A DNA stretch of 64,000 nt from Streptomyces sp. Y2F8-2 (GTDB taxonomy: Bacteria; Actinomycetota; Actinomycetes; Streptomycetales; Streptomycetaceae). A program made the translations under genes and the position numbers. Location: assembly GCF_014905555.1 (NCBI RefSeq), contig NZ_BNGS01000013.1:209532-273531 (forward strand), in the 5' to 3' direction. Under the pieces are notes generated by a model. It saw only the letters and a list, made by a program, of their open reading frames with translations. It did not search any database and had not been told where the DNA came from. The stretch's first letter is position 1, and every line of letters starts with the position of its first letter. Shown in pieces: positions 1-8,140 of this stretch.

Positions 1-839
1 TTGATGATCGCGCCGACCGCCTTCTCGAGGTCGGCGTCCTCGAAGACGACGTGCGCGGCGTTGCCGCCCAGCTCCATCATCACGGTCTTGAGCCCTTCGC
101 CCGCCACGCTCGCCACGTGCCGGCCGACCGCGGTGGAACCGGTGAAGGCGACCTTGTCGACGCCGGGGTTGCGCAGCAGCGCCTCGCCCGCCACCGGGCC
201 CGTGCCGGTGACGACGTTGACCACGCCGTCGGGGACACCGGCCTTGGCCAGCAGGCGTGCCATGTACAGGGCGCTGAGCGGGGTCTCCTCGGCGGGCTTG
301 TGCACCACGGTGTTGCCGGCCGCGAGGGCGGGGGCGAGCTTGGAACCGGAGAGGATCAGCGGGAAGTTGAAGGGAGTGATGGCCGCCACCACGCCGAGCG
401 GCTCGCGCCGGGTGTAGGCGAAGGCGCCCAGGGGGGTGTCGCGGGTCGCGCCGTCCTGGCTCTGTGCGAGGGAGGCGTAGTACTCGTAGTCGTTGGCCGC
501 GTTCGTGACGTCCACGGCGCCGCACAGCGAGATCGGCTTGCCGACGTCCAGGCTCTCCAGGGCGGCGATCTCTTCGGCGTTGGCGCGGATCAGCTCCGCG
601 ACGCGGTGCAGCACGCGTCCGCGCTCACGGCCGCTCATCCGGGGCCACGGCCCGGAGTCGAAGGCCTCCCGGGCCGCGCGTACGGCGGCGTCGACGTCGG
701 AGGCGGCCGCCTCGGCGACGGTCGTGATCACCTGGCCGGTGGACGGGTCGATGACATCCATGCGGGCGCCGTCCGCGGCCTCGCGCCACTGGCCGCCGAT
801 GAACAGCTGCCCGGGATCGATGTCGAAGGTGGTGGTCAT
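1..839 (-). CDS. Aldehyde dehydrogenase, N-terminal 279 codons (cut by window edge)
   Basis: NAD(P)-dependent aldehyde dehydrogenase superfamily; oxidises an aldehyde to the acid, probably in the cytosol. The protein starts MTTTFDIDPGQLFIGG and shows the family landmarks in order: the VIDPSTGQVI strand, ITPFNFP (about residue 155), the nucleotide-contact HKPAEETP, GVVNVVTGTG, FTGSTAVG and MELGGNAAHVV, which carries the catalytic Glu. The catalytic Cys and the C-terminal third lie beyond base 1. The ATG at 839-837 is the first good start. The gene is divergent from a MarR regulator across two palindromes, so local repression by that regulator is likely. The substrate cannot be read from this fragment. 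Confidence 0.93.
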   Translation of the reverse strand, partial: MTTTFDIDPGQLFIGGQWREAADGARMDVIDPSTGQVITTVAEAAASDVDAAVRAAREAFDSGPWPRMSGRERGRVLHRVAELIRANAEEIAALESLDVGKPISLCGAVDVTNAANDYEYYASLAQSQDGATRDTPLGAFAYTRREPLGVVAAITPFNFPLILSGSKLAPALAAGNTVVHKPAEETPLSALYMARLLAKAGVPDGVVNVVTGTGPVAGEALLRNPGVDKVAFTGSTAVGRHVASVAGEGLKTVMMELGGNAAHVVFEDADLEKAVGAII

Positions 840-878
840 GGCCCACTCCCCAGCGTTGTGATCGCCAAAAGTTCAACA

Positions 879-893
879 AACAGGAATCCTGTT
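879..893. promoter_or_regulatory. MarR-type operator O1
   Basis: AACAGGA-A-TCCTGTT: 7-bp arms with a one-base centre. Its core, ACAGGNNTCCTGT, recurs at 915-926, so the two sites share one consensus. It lies in the divergent aldehyde dehydrogenase/MarR intergenic region. Confidence 0.75.
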
Positions 894-912
894 GGTCCGC
901 AGTCTGATTACA

Positions 913-927
913 GACAGGTTTCCTGTC
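913..927. promoter_or_regulatory. MarR-type operator O2
   Basis: GACAGG-TTT-CCTGTC: 6-bp arms, same core as O1, centres 34 bp apart (about three helical turns). It sits just upstream of the candidate -10 of the MarR gene, where a bound repressor would block RNA polymerase. Confidence 0.75.
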
Positions 928-934
928 AATGGTC

Positions 935-940
935 TAGGGT
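935..940 (+). promoter_or_regulatory. -10 element of the MarR gene (leaderless start)
   Basis: TAGGGT, a typical Streptomyces -10, ends 6 bases before the ATG at 947. The transcript would therefore begin at or next to the start codon. There is no Shine-Dalgarno sequence in between. Confidence 0.6.
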
Positions 941-946
941 GCACGC

Positions 947-1375
947 ATGGTCGGTACACAGACACGCCCGTCGTTGCTCTATATGGTCAAGCAGGTGGAA
1001 CTCGTGGTGCGCTCGCACCTGGACGAGCTGGTCAAGCCCGAGGGGATCACGGCCCTGCAGTACACGGCCCTCACCGTCCTGGAGCGCCACGACGGGTTGT
1101 CGGCGGCCCAGCTGGCCCGGGACTCGTTCGTCACCGCACAGTCCATGGCCGACCTCGTACGGTCACTGGAGAGCCGCGGCCTGGTGCGGCGGGAGCGCAA
1201 CCCGCGCAACCGCCGTGAACTGCTGATCCTGCTGACCGACGCCGGGCGTGAGCTGTTGGCGAGGGTCGCCCGTCCGGTGCGGGAGCTGGAGGAGCGGATG
1301 GTCCGCGACCTCACGCCGCACCAGGCCGATCAGCTCCGTCAGGCGCTGTCGAAGGCCTGGCACGCGTTGTCGTAG
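947..1375 (+). CDS. MarR-family transcriptional regulator
   Basis: A 142-residue winged-helix regulator of normal MarR length. The HTH occupies roughly residues 40-95: ITALQYTALTVL, then LSAAQLARDSFVTAQSMADLVRSLE as recognition region, then the wing LVRRERNPRNRRELLILLTDAG. The C-terminal helix is the dimerisation arm. It is divergent from the aldehyde dehydrogenase gene with a pair of palindromic sites between, the usual arrangement of an autorepressing MarR protein that also controls its neighbour. The ligand is unknown; an aldehyde or phenolic precursor is a guess from context. The start is supported by the adjacent -10 element. Confidence 0.9.
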   Translation: MVGTQTRPSLLYMVKQVELVVRSHLDELVKPEGITALQYTALTVLERHDGLSAAQLARDSFVTAQSMADLVRSLESRGLVRRERNPRNRRELLILLTDAGRELLARVARPVRELEERMVRDLTPHQADQLRQALSKAWHALS

Positions 1376-1444
1376 GTCTGCCGCGGCCGAACGAGGATCT
1401 CCGTCGCGACCTGCACCGGCGACTCGCCCTCAATTCGAAGACAT

Positions 1445-1906
1445 ATGTCAATCGAACATGCTCAAATTCACCCTGTCGAGGGTAAGTTGCAGGCTGGTGC
1501 GAGGAGTTGGCGGGGAGGCGATGTCGACGTGGGGCAGGATCCTGCACCGCTCACCCGTCATCTGCGCATCCACCGGGAGCGCGGTCACACGGTGCTGGAG
1601 TTCCGCGGCGAGATCGACATCCTCGCCGCGGTGGAGATCATCCCGTTCCTGGACTCCGCGACGATCCGGCGCGCCCCGCGCGTCATCATCGACCTGCGTC
1701 CGGTGGAGTTCTTCGACTGCTCCGGGCTGCGCCTGCTGTACCGGGCCCGGCGCCGGGTGCTCGCGCAGGGCGGCACACTGCATCTGGTGTGCACCCATCC
1801 GCTGACCCTGCGCATCCTGCGCCTGACCGGGCTGGCGGCCGTGCTGCCGCCCGCGGCGTCGCTCGAGGAGGTCCTGGGCGAGTCGGAGTCCGCCGGATCC
1901 TGGTAG
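1445..1906 (+). CDS. STAS-domain protein (anti-anti-sigma factor type)
   Basis: The STAS fold spans about residues 38-145, with the conserved loop FFDCSGLRLLY, in which the Ser after Cys is the residue phosphorylated by anti-sigma kinases in the SpoIIAA/RsbV family. The likely role is partner-switching control of an alternative sigma factor by binding an anti-sigma kinase. No kinase gene is adjacent. The start is uncertain: ATG 1445 has no clear ribosome site, whereas GTG 1529 lies about 10 bases after GGGGAGG and would give a 125-residue protein, closer to family length. Confidence 0.85.
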   Translation: MSIEHAQIHPVEGKLQAGARSWRGGDVDVGQDPAPLTRHLRIHRERGHTVLEFRGEIDILAAVEIIPFLDSATIRRAPRVIIDLRPVEFFDCSGLRLLYRARRRVLAQGGTLHLVCTHPLTLRILRLTGLAAVLPPAASLEEVLGESESAGSW

Positions 1907-1995
1907 CCCGTTCGGTACGCGGCGGAGACGGAGAGCGGCGGGACCTGTCCGATCCGGTCAGGTCTCGCCGCCCTTCCCTGCGGCACGAACGCGTG

Positions 1996-4131
1996 TCAGA
2001 AGGACCTGCGTGCGTTCCGGCGCAGCACCACCAGACCCGCGATCACCAGGACCGCTCCGGCCGCGGCCGGCCACAGGTGCGCACCGGTCTCCGCCAGCCC
2101 TCCACCCGAGACCGACTGAGGCGCGGTCCCCGGCGCGGTCGAGGGGGCGGCGGCCGGGGCCGTGGGGGAGACGGCGGACGGGGCCGTGGAGGAGACGGCG
2201 GACGGAGCGGCGGAGGTCGCCTCCCCGATGGCGGGCGAGGTCTCGGCAGGACGCGTGGCCGCGCCGGTGTGGTGCCCTTCGGAGGCGCTGCGCGGCTCGG
2301 CGACCGCGCCGCCGCCGGCCGCCGACGAGGACGCGAGGACCTCGGGCGTGGCACCGCCGCCTGCGCCACCCGCACCTGCGGTCGGCGCCATGGTGACCGG
2401 CGCGGCCGTGGAGGGCTGCGCGGACTGCGGGCCGGGGGTGCCGGAGCCGTTTCCGTCGCCGCCACCGGGTGTGGCGGCCGGGGTGGATCCCGTCCCGCCG
2501 CCGGGCGAGGTGGTCGAGCCGGAACCGGCGTCGCCGCCGCCGGACGGGGCGTCGGCGGACGGTGACGGCGTGTTCTGCGGCTGGTCGCCGGCGTCGCCAC
2601 CGCACTGCTTGCCCGTGTTGACGCAGTCGACCACCTGGCTCATCAGCTCGTCGGTCATGACGTTGATGAAGTCGTCGTGGTCGGTGATCGGCTTGTGCAG
2701 CTGCTCGGGGAAGCCGTCCACCGCGTAGGCGTTCCTCACCAGGCCGTTCTCGACGACCGGTTGCGGCACGTCGTACACCAGACGCATCGTCAGCTGCGGG
2801 ATCGCCTTGAAGCCGTTCGGGCAGGTGCCGCTCGCGTCGGCGAAGGCCACATGTGTGCGGTGGTTGGCGCTGTCGATGTTCTGGCCGTCCCAGCAGCTCT
2901 GGAACGCGAACGACCGCACCACCTCGCTGCCCTGCGGGCAGATCGGGTACTTGTCCGTCAGCTGCACCTTGTCCTCGAAGCCGGTGCAGCTCCAGTGCGC
3001 GTTGGCGTTCTTGGGGCCGTTGGTGAATGCCTTGGCGTCACCGGTGATGATCCGCAGGAACCGCGGCATGGGCGCGACCTTGCTCGTCGGGCTGCCGGTG
3101 AACCTGATCTCGGCCTGCCGGGCCACCAGGATCCGGCCGACGTTGCCTTCCTTGCCGCCGCCGTCGGCGTTCTGGTCGAAGTCCTGCGTGCCGTCCTGGA
3201 CACGGAGCACCGGCCAGTAGTACGAGGACTTGTCCTGCTGGTTTTGGCAGCTGGTCTGCGCCGCTGCGAAGGTGTCGTTGGTGGCGAAGGCGTCGTTCGA
3301 CTGGTTGCCGACATAGTCGTGCAGGTGGTGCGCGCCGTTCTTGACGCCGGGCGCCACGATCACGTTGTCGGTGTTGTGGTTCTTGTTCTCGTTGACGCCG
3401 CACCTGGTCTCGAAGGAACCGGTGGAGCCGCCGGCCTGCAGGCCGGGCTTGACGACGTTCGGCTGCACGGTCCGGATGTCCACGAAGTCGGAGGCGACGG
3501 GCCCGCTCGTACCCGCCTGACCGCCGTTGCCCTGCTGCCCGCCGTTGTTCTGACCGTCGCCGCTCTGCTGTCCGCCGCTGTTCTGGGCGTCGCCCCCGTT
3601 GTTCTGCTGTCCGCCGTCGCCGCTCCGGCCACCGGCTGAGGGCTGCGCCCGATCGGCCGGTATCCCCGTGCACGCTGCCATGCCGTCGATCGCGCCGGGG
3701 GCGGTGCCGCCCGCCCGTCGGTAGTCGGTCTTGATCCGGTCGATCACCGCGGCGCGCCGGTCCTTGAGCGGGCCGAGGATGGAGTTCTGGACGTAGTCCG
3801 TGTCGTCCGCCTGGGCCTGGCGCGTGGACGCCAGCCGGTCGTAGGCCTCGGTGATCTGCTGGTCCAGTGTCGCCAGTTCCGTGTCGACCTGCGGCTTCAC
3901 CGCGCCCGGCACGTCGGTCAGCTTCTGGCCGACGTCCGGGCAGTCGATGGTGACGGTCCCGGCCGCCAGGACCCGGTCGCCGCCGCCCTGTTCCGAGCCG
4001 CCCCAGCCGCCCTCGGTCGCCGAGGCGTAGACGTTCGCCGCTACCAGCCCCCCTCCGCCCAATATCAGCGCGACCGCTGCAAAGGTCGCGCGCCGTGCGC
4101 CCGTCGGACGTCTACGCGAATTGCGTCTCAA
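1996..4131 (-). CDS. Secreted DUF1996 protein with sortase anchor
   Basis: A 711-residue surface protein of unknown activity. It has an N-terminal positively charged signal/anchor with a hydrophobic stretch (about residues 14-35), then a Gly/Asn/Gln-rich low-complexity linker. The DUF1996 domain follows (motifs HHLHDYVGNQ and SSYYWPVLR; several Cys residues suggest disulfides). After it come a long Pro/Ser/Thr/Gly-rich wall-spanning region and a terminal LAETG motif (about residue 679), a hydrophobic helix and the RRNARRSF tail. LAXTG is the class E sortase signal of actinomycetes, so covalent wall attachment is expected. I chose the TTG at 4131-4129 because AGGAG lies 7 bases upstream; an ATG at 4149 has no ribosome site. 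No sortase gene is in view. Confidence 0.88.
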   Translation of the reverse strand: MRRNSRRRPTGARRATFAAVALILGGGGLVAANVYASATEGGWGGSEQGGGDRVLAAGTVTIDCPDVGQKLTDVPGAVKPQVDTELATLDQQITEAYDRLASTRQAQADDTDYVQNSILGPLKDRRAAVIDRIKTDYRRAGGTAPGAIDGMAACTGIPADRAQPSAGGRSGDGGQQNNGGDAQNSGGQQSGDGQNNGGQQGNGGQAGTSGPVASDFVDIRTVQPNVVKPGLQAGGSTGSFETRCGVNENKNHNTDNVIVAPGVKNGAHHLHDYVGNQSNDAFATNDTFAAAQTSCQNQQDKSSYYWPVLRVQDGTQDFDQNADGGGKEGNVGRILVARQAEIRFTGSPTSKVAPMPRFLRIITGDAKAFTNGPKNANAHWSCTGFEDKVQLTDKYPICPQGSEVVRSFAFQSCWDGQNIDSANHRTHVAFADASGTCPNGFKAIPQLTMRLVYDVPQPVVENGLVRNAYAVDGFPEQLHKPITDHDDFINVMTDELMSQVVDCVNTGKQCGGDAGDQPQNTPSPSADAPSGGGDAGSGSTTSPGGGTGSTPAATPGGGDGNGSGTPGPQSAQPSTAAPVTMAPTAGAGGAGGGATPEVLASSSAAGGGAVAEPRSASEGHHTGAATRPAETSPAIGEATSAAPSAVSSTAPSAVSPTAPAAAPSTAPGTAPQSVSGGGLAETGAHLWPAAAGAVLVIAGLVVLRRNARRSF

Positions 4132-4138
4132 GGCAGTG

Positions 4139-4143
4139 CTCCT
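4139..4143 (-). promoter_or_regulatory. Ribosome binding site that selects the TTG start of the DUF1996 gene
   Basis: AGGAG on the minus strand, 7 bases before TTG 4131. It would lie inside the coding region if the ATG at 4149 were used. Confidence 0.65.
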
Positions 4144-4330
4144 ACACATCTTGGCCGGCTCGGCATGGTAAGCCCCCCTCCCTGTACGTGGCGAAACCCA
4201 GCTGTGTTCAACCGCACCGGAAATTCACAGCGACCTCATGGCCGCGCCGTTTGCTTCCCCAGCCGCGCAACGTCGCGTTCGACCAAGGCATCTGGCGGGC
4301 AACCGCTTGTCAGAAGGGAGGACTGTCGAG

Positions 4331-5011
4331 ATGACGACGTCCACGAAGCAGGCACCCTCATCGGTGACCGCGAGGCGGCGGATGCCCGGCTGGGGCAAGG
4401 CCGTCGTCGCGCTCGTCGCCCTGCTCGCGGTGTTCTTCGCCGGGCTGCGGCTGAGCGTGTTCCCGGGGCTGCGTGACCTGTTCGGCACGGACACGCACGA
4501 CCGGTCCGGACCCGCACTGCTGAAGTCCATCCAGGACATGAGCCGTTACCAGGCCGCCTCAGGCAACTTCCAGGTGGTCGTGGACCTGGAGAAGGACTCC
4601 AGGTTCCTGCCGTCGGCGATCCGCGGCACCCGCACCCTGTACGTCGGCGCGGGCACCGTCGACGCCTACGTCGACCTCGGCAAGGTCCACGAGCAGGACG
4701 TCGAGGTCAACGGCGACCGCACGTCCGCCACCATCCGGCTCCCCCACGCCGCCCTGGGCAAACCCGCGCTCGACCCCGACCGCTCCTACGCCGTCTCCAA
4801 ACAGCGCGGCCTGCTCGACCGCATCGGCGACTTCTTCTCGGACAACCCGGGCAGTGAGCAGGCCGTGCAGAAACTGGCCGTCCAGCACATCGCCGAGGCC
4901 GCGAAGGAGAGCGAACTGACCGGCCGCGCCGAGACGAACACCACCAGCATGCTCGACGGGCTGCTGAAGTCCCTCGGCTTCAAGGAGGTGAAGGTGTCCT
5001 ACGGCACCTGA
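4331..5011 (+). CDS. DUF4230 membrane-anchored protein
   Basis: A 226-residue protein with one N-terminal membrane segment (about residues 20-40, KAVVALVALLAVFFAGLRL) and an extracytoplasmic DUF4230 domain containing FQVVVDLEKDSRFLPSAI and GTVDAYVDLGKV. The family has no known activity. The ATG at 4331 follows GGGAGGA at 9 bases. In-frame upstream codons lack a ribosome site and are rejected. It is divergent from the wall-anchored DUF1996 gene, which may place both at the cell surface. It converges with the antiporter operon 24 bases downstream. Confidence 0.85.
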   Translation: MTTSTKQAPSSVTARRRMPGWGKAVVALVALLAVFFAGLRLSVFPGLRDLFGTDTHDRSGPALLKSIQDMSRYQAASGNFQVVVDLEKDSRFLPSAIRGTRTLYVGAGTVDAYVDLGKVHEQDVEVNGDRTSATIRLPHAALGKPALDPDRSYAVSKQRGLLDRIGDFFSDNPGSEQAVQKLAVQHIAEAAKESELTGRAETNTTSMLDGLLKSLGFKEVKVSYGT

Positions 5012-5035
5012 GCCGCCGCCCTCCGCTCAGGGCTC

Positions 5036-6793
5036 TCAGCCGGTCAGGACAGCCGGCAGGGCGAGCACCCCCAGCAGGGCCGCACCCGCCAGGACCCACG
5101 CCACGTAGTCCCCGATGTGCCCGGACTGCAGCCGACGCAGTGGCAGCGTCCACGCCCGGAGGGCGAGCAGTCCGGGGCGGGCGACGGCGAGTGCGGCCAG
5201 GGCGAGGGCGAGGACCGTGGAGGCGAGCCCCAGCAGTACGCCGGCCGCGGTCCAGTGGACCGAGACGGCCGCACCGCCCGAGCCGGACTCGTTCACGGAG
5301 CGCGCCACGGTCTGCGCGAAACCCGGGACGACGCCCACCGCGAGCGAGGCGGCGAGCAGCACGGCGGGCACGGCCGTCATGGTGTCCGGGATGCGGCGCA
5401 GCCGGTGCCGGGTCTCGGGTTCCTCTCCGGTGCCGGCGGTCTCGTACGCCGAATCGACCTGCGGCTGAGGTCCGAGCCCGAAGAAGACGCGCGCGGCGAC
5501 CCGCAGGACCGCGCCGCCCGTGACCGCGGACACGGCGACGTAGAGCACGGTCAGCGGCCCGCCCGCCTCCTCGAGGACCGCCTTGCCGAGGGAGGTGCCG
5601 AACGGGGGCAGTCCGGCGAGCGCGAGTCCGCCGAGCACGAACATCACCGCGACGCCGCGCAGCGGACGGCCGCTGCCGTGCAGCGCCGCCTCGTCGACAC
5701 AGCCGAACCGGTCGAGCAGAAGGCCGGTGCAGGCGAACAGCGCGGCCTTGGCCCCGGCGTGTCCCAGGATGTACAGGGCCACCCCGTCGTCCGCCTCGGG
5801 TACGAGCGTGCCGACACCGACGAGGAACAGCCCCATGTGGGCGATGGTCGAGCAGGCGAGGAGCCGTTTGATGTGGCGTTGCTGCCAGCACATGACGGCG
5901 CCGACGACGCCGGTCAGGATGCCCAGGACGACCAGGGCCCGTTCCAGGTCGGCCGCCGGAATTCCGCCGGGCCCCGAGAAGACGGTGGTGTAGACGCGCC
6001 ACACCCCGTACAGGCCGAGTTCGACCATGACACCGGACAGCAGCATGCACACCGGGGTGGGTGCGACGGCGTGCGCGTCGGGCAGCCAGAAGTGGAACGG
6101 TGCCGCGGCGGACTTGACCAGCAGCCCGGTCAGGACGAGGACGAAGGCGGCGAGGGTCAGCGCATCGGGTCCGCCGTGGGCGTCGAGTCCGCGTCCCAGC
6201 TTGGTCATGGCGAGTTGGCCGGTGCGCGCGTACAGCAGTCCGATGCCCATGAGCATGGCGTACGCGCCGAGGGAGTTGATGACGCCGAAGGTCAGCCCGC
6301 CCTGGACGGCCTTGGCCTCCTCGACCCGGAAGCCGGTCAGGGCGTAGGCCGCGGCGCCCATCAACTCGAAGAACACGAACGCGTTGAACAGGTCGCCGGT
6401 GATCGCGAAGCCGCACATGCCGCCCTGGAACAGCAGCAACAGGGCGGGGTAGGAACCGGCGTGCCCACGGGGCGGCTCCTCGAAGTAGCGCCAGGAGTAC
6501 ACGAGGGCCCCCAGCGTCAGCACGGAGGCGAGAGCGGCCATCCCGAGCCCGGGGCCGTCCCCGACGAGGACGATGCCGACGCTCTCGCCGCCCACGGGCG
6601 TCCAGGCACCGACCCATTCGGTCAGCGGCGGCGAGGAGTTGAGGAGCAGCCAGAGGGCGAGGGCGGCGGTGCCGCCCGAGAGGACGCACCCGGCGCTCTC
6701 GGCGACGACGCGGGGCAGCAGGCGTCCGCAGGCGACCAGCGCTCCGGCACCGAGCAACGGGACGGCGACCAGCAGCGGCAACAGGTGGTTCAT
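5036..6793 (-). CDS. mnhD: Mrp-type cation/proton antiporter subunit D (complex I NuoN-like)
   Basis: A 585-residue polytopic protein with about 14 membrane helices, of the proton-translocating NuoL/M/N superfamily. It keeps the key elements: LVKSAAAPFHFWLPDAHAVA with the intramembrane Lys, the CWQQRHIKRLLACSTIAHMG helix pair, and GHAGAKAALF. It is somewhat longer than the usual ~500 residues. It is the last gene of an overlapping operon (mnhE-F-DUF4040-B-C-D); its ATG overlaps the mnhC stop as TGATG. It is the only large antiporter subunit here because no MrpA-like protein is encoded. Confidence 0.9.
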   Translation of the reverse strand: MNHLLPLLVAVPLLGAGALVACGRLLPRVVAESAGCVLSGGTAALALWLLLNSSPPLTEWVGAWTPVGGESVGIVLVGDGPGLGMAALASVLTLGALVYSWRYFEEPPRGHAGSYPALLLLFQGGMCGFAITGDLFNAFVFFELMGAAAYALTGFRVEEAKAVQGGLTFGVINSLGAYAMLMGIGLLYARTGQLAMTKLGRGLDAHGGPDALTLAAFVLVLTGLLVKSAAAPFHFWLPDAHAVAPTPVCMLLSGVMVELGLYGVWRVYTTVFSGPGGIPAADLERALVVLGILTGVVGAVMCWQQRHIKRLLACSTIAHMGLFLVGVGTLVPEADDGVALYILGHAGAKAALFACTGLLLDRFGCVDEAALHGSGRPLRGVAVMFVLGGLALAGLPPFGTSLGKAVLEEAGGPLTVLYVAVSAVTGGAVLRVAARVFFGLGPQPQVDSAYETAGTGEEPETRHRLRRIPDTMTAVPAVLLAASLAVGVVPGFAQTVARSVNESGSGGAAVSVHWTAAGVLLGLASTVLALALAALAVARPGLLALRAWTLPLRRLQSGHIGDYVAWVLAGAALLGVLALPAVLTG

Positions 6794-7140
6794 CAACCGC
6801 GCAGCTCCCGCAGTTCGTCGGGGTCGACGGTGCCGTGGCGCTTGGCGACCTGCATGACGAGGGCGAGCAGCAGGGCGGTGACGGTGGCGCCGACGACGAT
6901 GTCGGTGAGGGTGAGCGCCTGTACGACCGGGTCCACGACGGGCCGTGAACCGGGCTTGAGGTCGGAGAAGACAGGCGCGGTGCCGCCGTCGCGGTAGCCG
7001 ACGGCGAGCAGCAGGACGTAGGTGGCGGACTGGCAGACCGCGAGGCAGCCGACCGCGTGGATCAGGTTGCGGCTGGTCGCGAGGCCGTAGCAGCCGGTCA
7101 GAAAGATCCAGACGGCCACGAGGTACGGCAGTACGCTCAT
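6793..7140 (-). CDS. mnhC: Mrp-type antiporter subunit C (NuoK-like)
   Basis: A 115-residue protein with three membrane segments. It matches the NuoK/MnhC family in length and in the pattern YLVAVWIFLTGCYGLATSRNLIHAVGCL and the C-terminal VQALTLTDIVVGATVTALLLAL (ALxLTxIVIxxA motif). It forms part of the membrane arm shared by Mrp antiporters and complex I. The start ATG overlaps the preceding stop by four bases (ATGA), implying translational coupling. Confidence 0.9.
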   Translation of the reverse strand: MSVLPYLVAVWIFLTGCYGLATSRNLIHAVGCLAVCQSATYVLLLAVGYRDGGTAPVFSDLKPGSRPVVDPVVQALTLTDIVVGATVTALLLALVMQVAKRHGTVDPDELRELRG

Positions 7141-7880
7141 CGGTTCCCGTCCTCCTCCTCGATTTCGACGGCCTGGTCCAGGAAGCGTGCGAGCAGGACG
7201 ACGATCGCGCAGGTCACCTCCATGCCGATGGCGGCATTCAGCACTGGCACGATTCCGCCGGACGACAGTGTGTTGAACGTGCCGTACGGCAGAAGGGTGT
7301 TGGCGAGGAACGCCGTGCCGGCGAGGACGCCCGCGAGCCCCGTCACGAGATAGCCGGAGGCGGAGAGCGCGTCGCCGATCTCGTACACGTCGATCGGCCG
7401 GATGCGTTCCAGGGCGCGGTAGTCGGCGCCGAGGTAGAGCAGGTGCAGGCCGGTCGCGGCGACGACTCCGCCCTGGAAGCCGCCGCCGGGACTGAGCTGG
7501 CCGTGCGCGATGACGTACAGGCCGGTGAGGACGGCGACCGGCAGCACGATCAGCGCGTAGCGGCGGACGGGTGGCGCGACCGTCTCCGGTTCCGGCGCGG
7601 CGCGCTTCTCGTCGCGGGTCTGGCGGAGCAGCACGACCGTGCCGAGGACGGACGCGAACAGGATGCTCATCTCGCCGAGCGTGTCGAAGGCGCGCAGGTC
7701 GAAGTTGACGGAGGCGATGGTGTTGGCGGTCTGCCGGGACAGGGAGGCGTGGACGGCCCGGTCTCCGTAGGGGTGCCGGGAGCCGCCGAAGGAGGGCAGA
7801 CCGAGGCAGGCGGCGACGAGGAGGGCCGCGAGGCAGGCGCCGCCGAGAGCCAGCACGACCACCCGGACGCGCGGCGTCAT
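7137..7880 (-). CDS. mnhB: Mrp-type antiporter subunit B with an MbhE-like N-terminal segment
   Basis: A 247-residue protein. Residues about 40-85 (VNFDLRAFDTLGEMSILFASVLG) match the MbhE-like tail of MrpA. The later part (GQLSPGGGFQGGVVAATG; YLVTGLAGVLAG; then GIEVTCAIVVLL-like helix GMEVTCAIVVLLARFLD) is the MnhB domain. It thus carries part of what is normally the MrpA C-terminus. The ATG at 7880 overlaps the upstream stop as ATGA; longer in-frame extensions run through the upstream gene in another frame and are rejected. Confidence 0.88.
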   Translation of the reverse strand: MTPRVRVVVLALGGACLAALLVAACLGLPSFGGSRHPYGDRAVHASLSRQTANTIASVNFDLRAFDTLGEMSILFASVLGTVVLLRQTRDEKRAAPEPETVAPPVRRYALIVLPVAVLTGLYVIAHGQLSPGGGFQGGVVAATGLHLLYLGADYRALERIRPIDVYEIGDALSASGYLVTGLAGVLAGTAFLANTLLPYGTFNTLSSGGIVPVLNAAIGMEVTCAIVVLLARFLDQAVEIEEEDGNR

Positions 7881-8140
7881 CGCTCCTCCCCCTTTCCGCC
7901 CCCGGGTTTCCTCCTGACCTTGCGCACCGAGAGCATGATCAGCAGCGGGGTGACCGCGGACCCCACCGCGAGCTGCGACAGGCCCACGTCGGGGGCCTGC
8001 ACCACCGTGAACAGCACGGCCAGACACAGGCCGAGCAGGGCGAGGACGAGGGCCTGGCGGGCGGGGTCGCGGGTGGCGACGGCCGCGGTCGCCGAGGCGG
8101 CGACGAGCAGCAGGGCGACGACGATCAGCGGGTCATCCAC
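7877..8140 (-). CDS. DUF4040 / MbhD-like antiporter subunit
   Basis: An 87-residue, three-helix protein corresponding to the MbhD/DUF4040 region that in Mrp systems is fused to the end of MrpA (LALLGLCLAVLFTVVQAPDVGLSQLAVG is the diagnostic segment). Here it is a separate gene, as in Mbh hydrogenases and some actinomycete Mrp operons. The GTG start at 8140 overlaps the end of the mnhF/G gene by 8 bases. Confidence 0.85.
   Translation of the reverse strand: MDDPLIVVALLLVAASATAAVATRDPARQALVLALLGLCLAVLFTVVQAPDVGLSQLAVGSAVTPLLIMLSVRKVRRKPGGGKGEER

Noticed and set aside
5117..6997. Plus-strand open frame of 626 codons opposite mnhD
   Set aside because: Low-complexity Gln/Glu/Gly composition typical of antisense to hydrophobic helices; mnhD motifs on the other strand are unambiguous.
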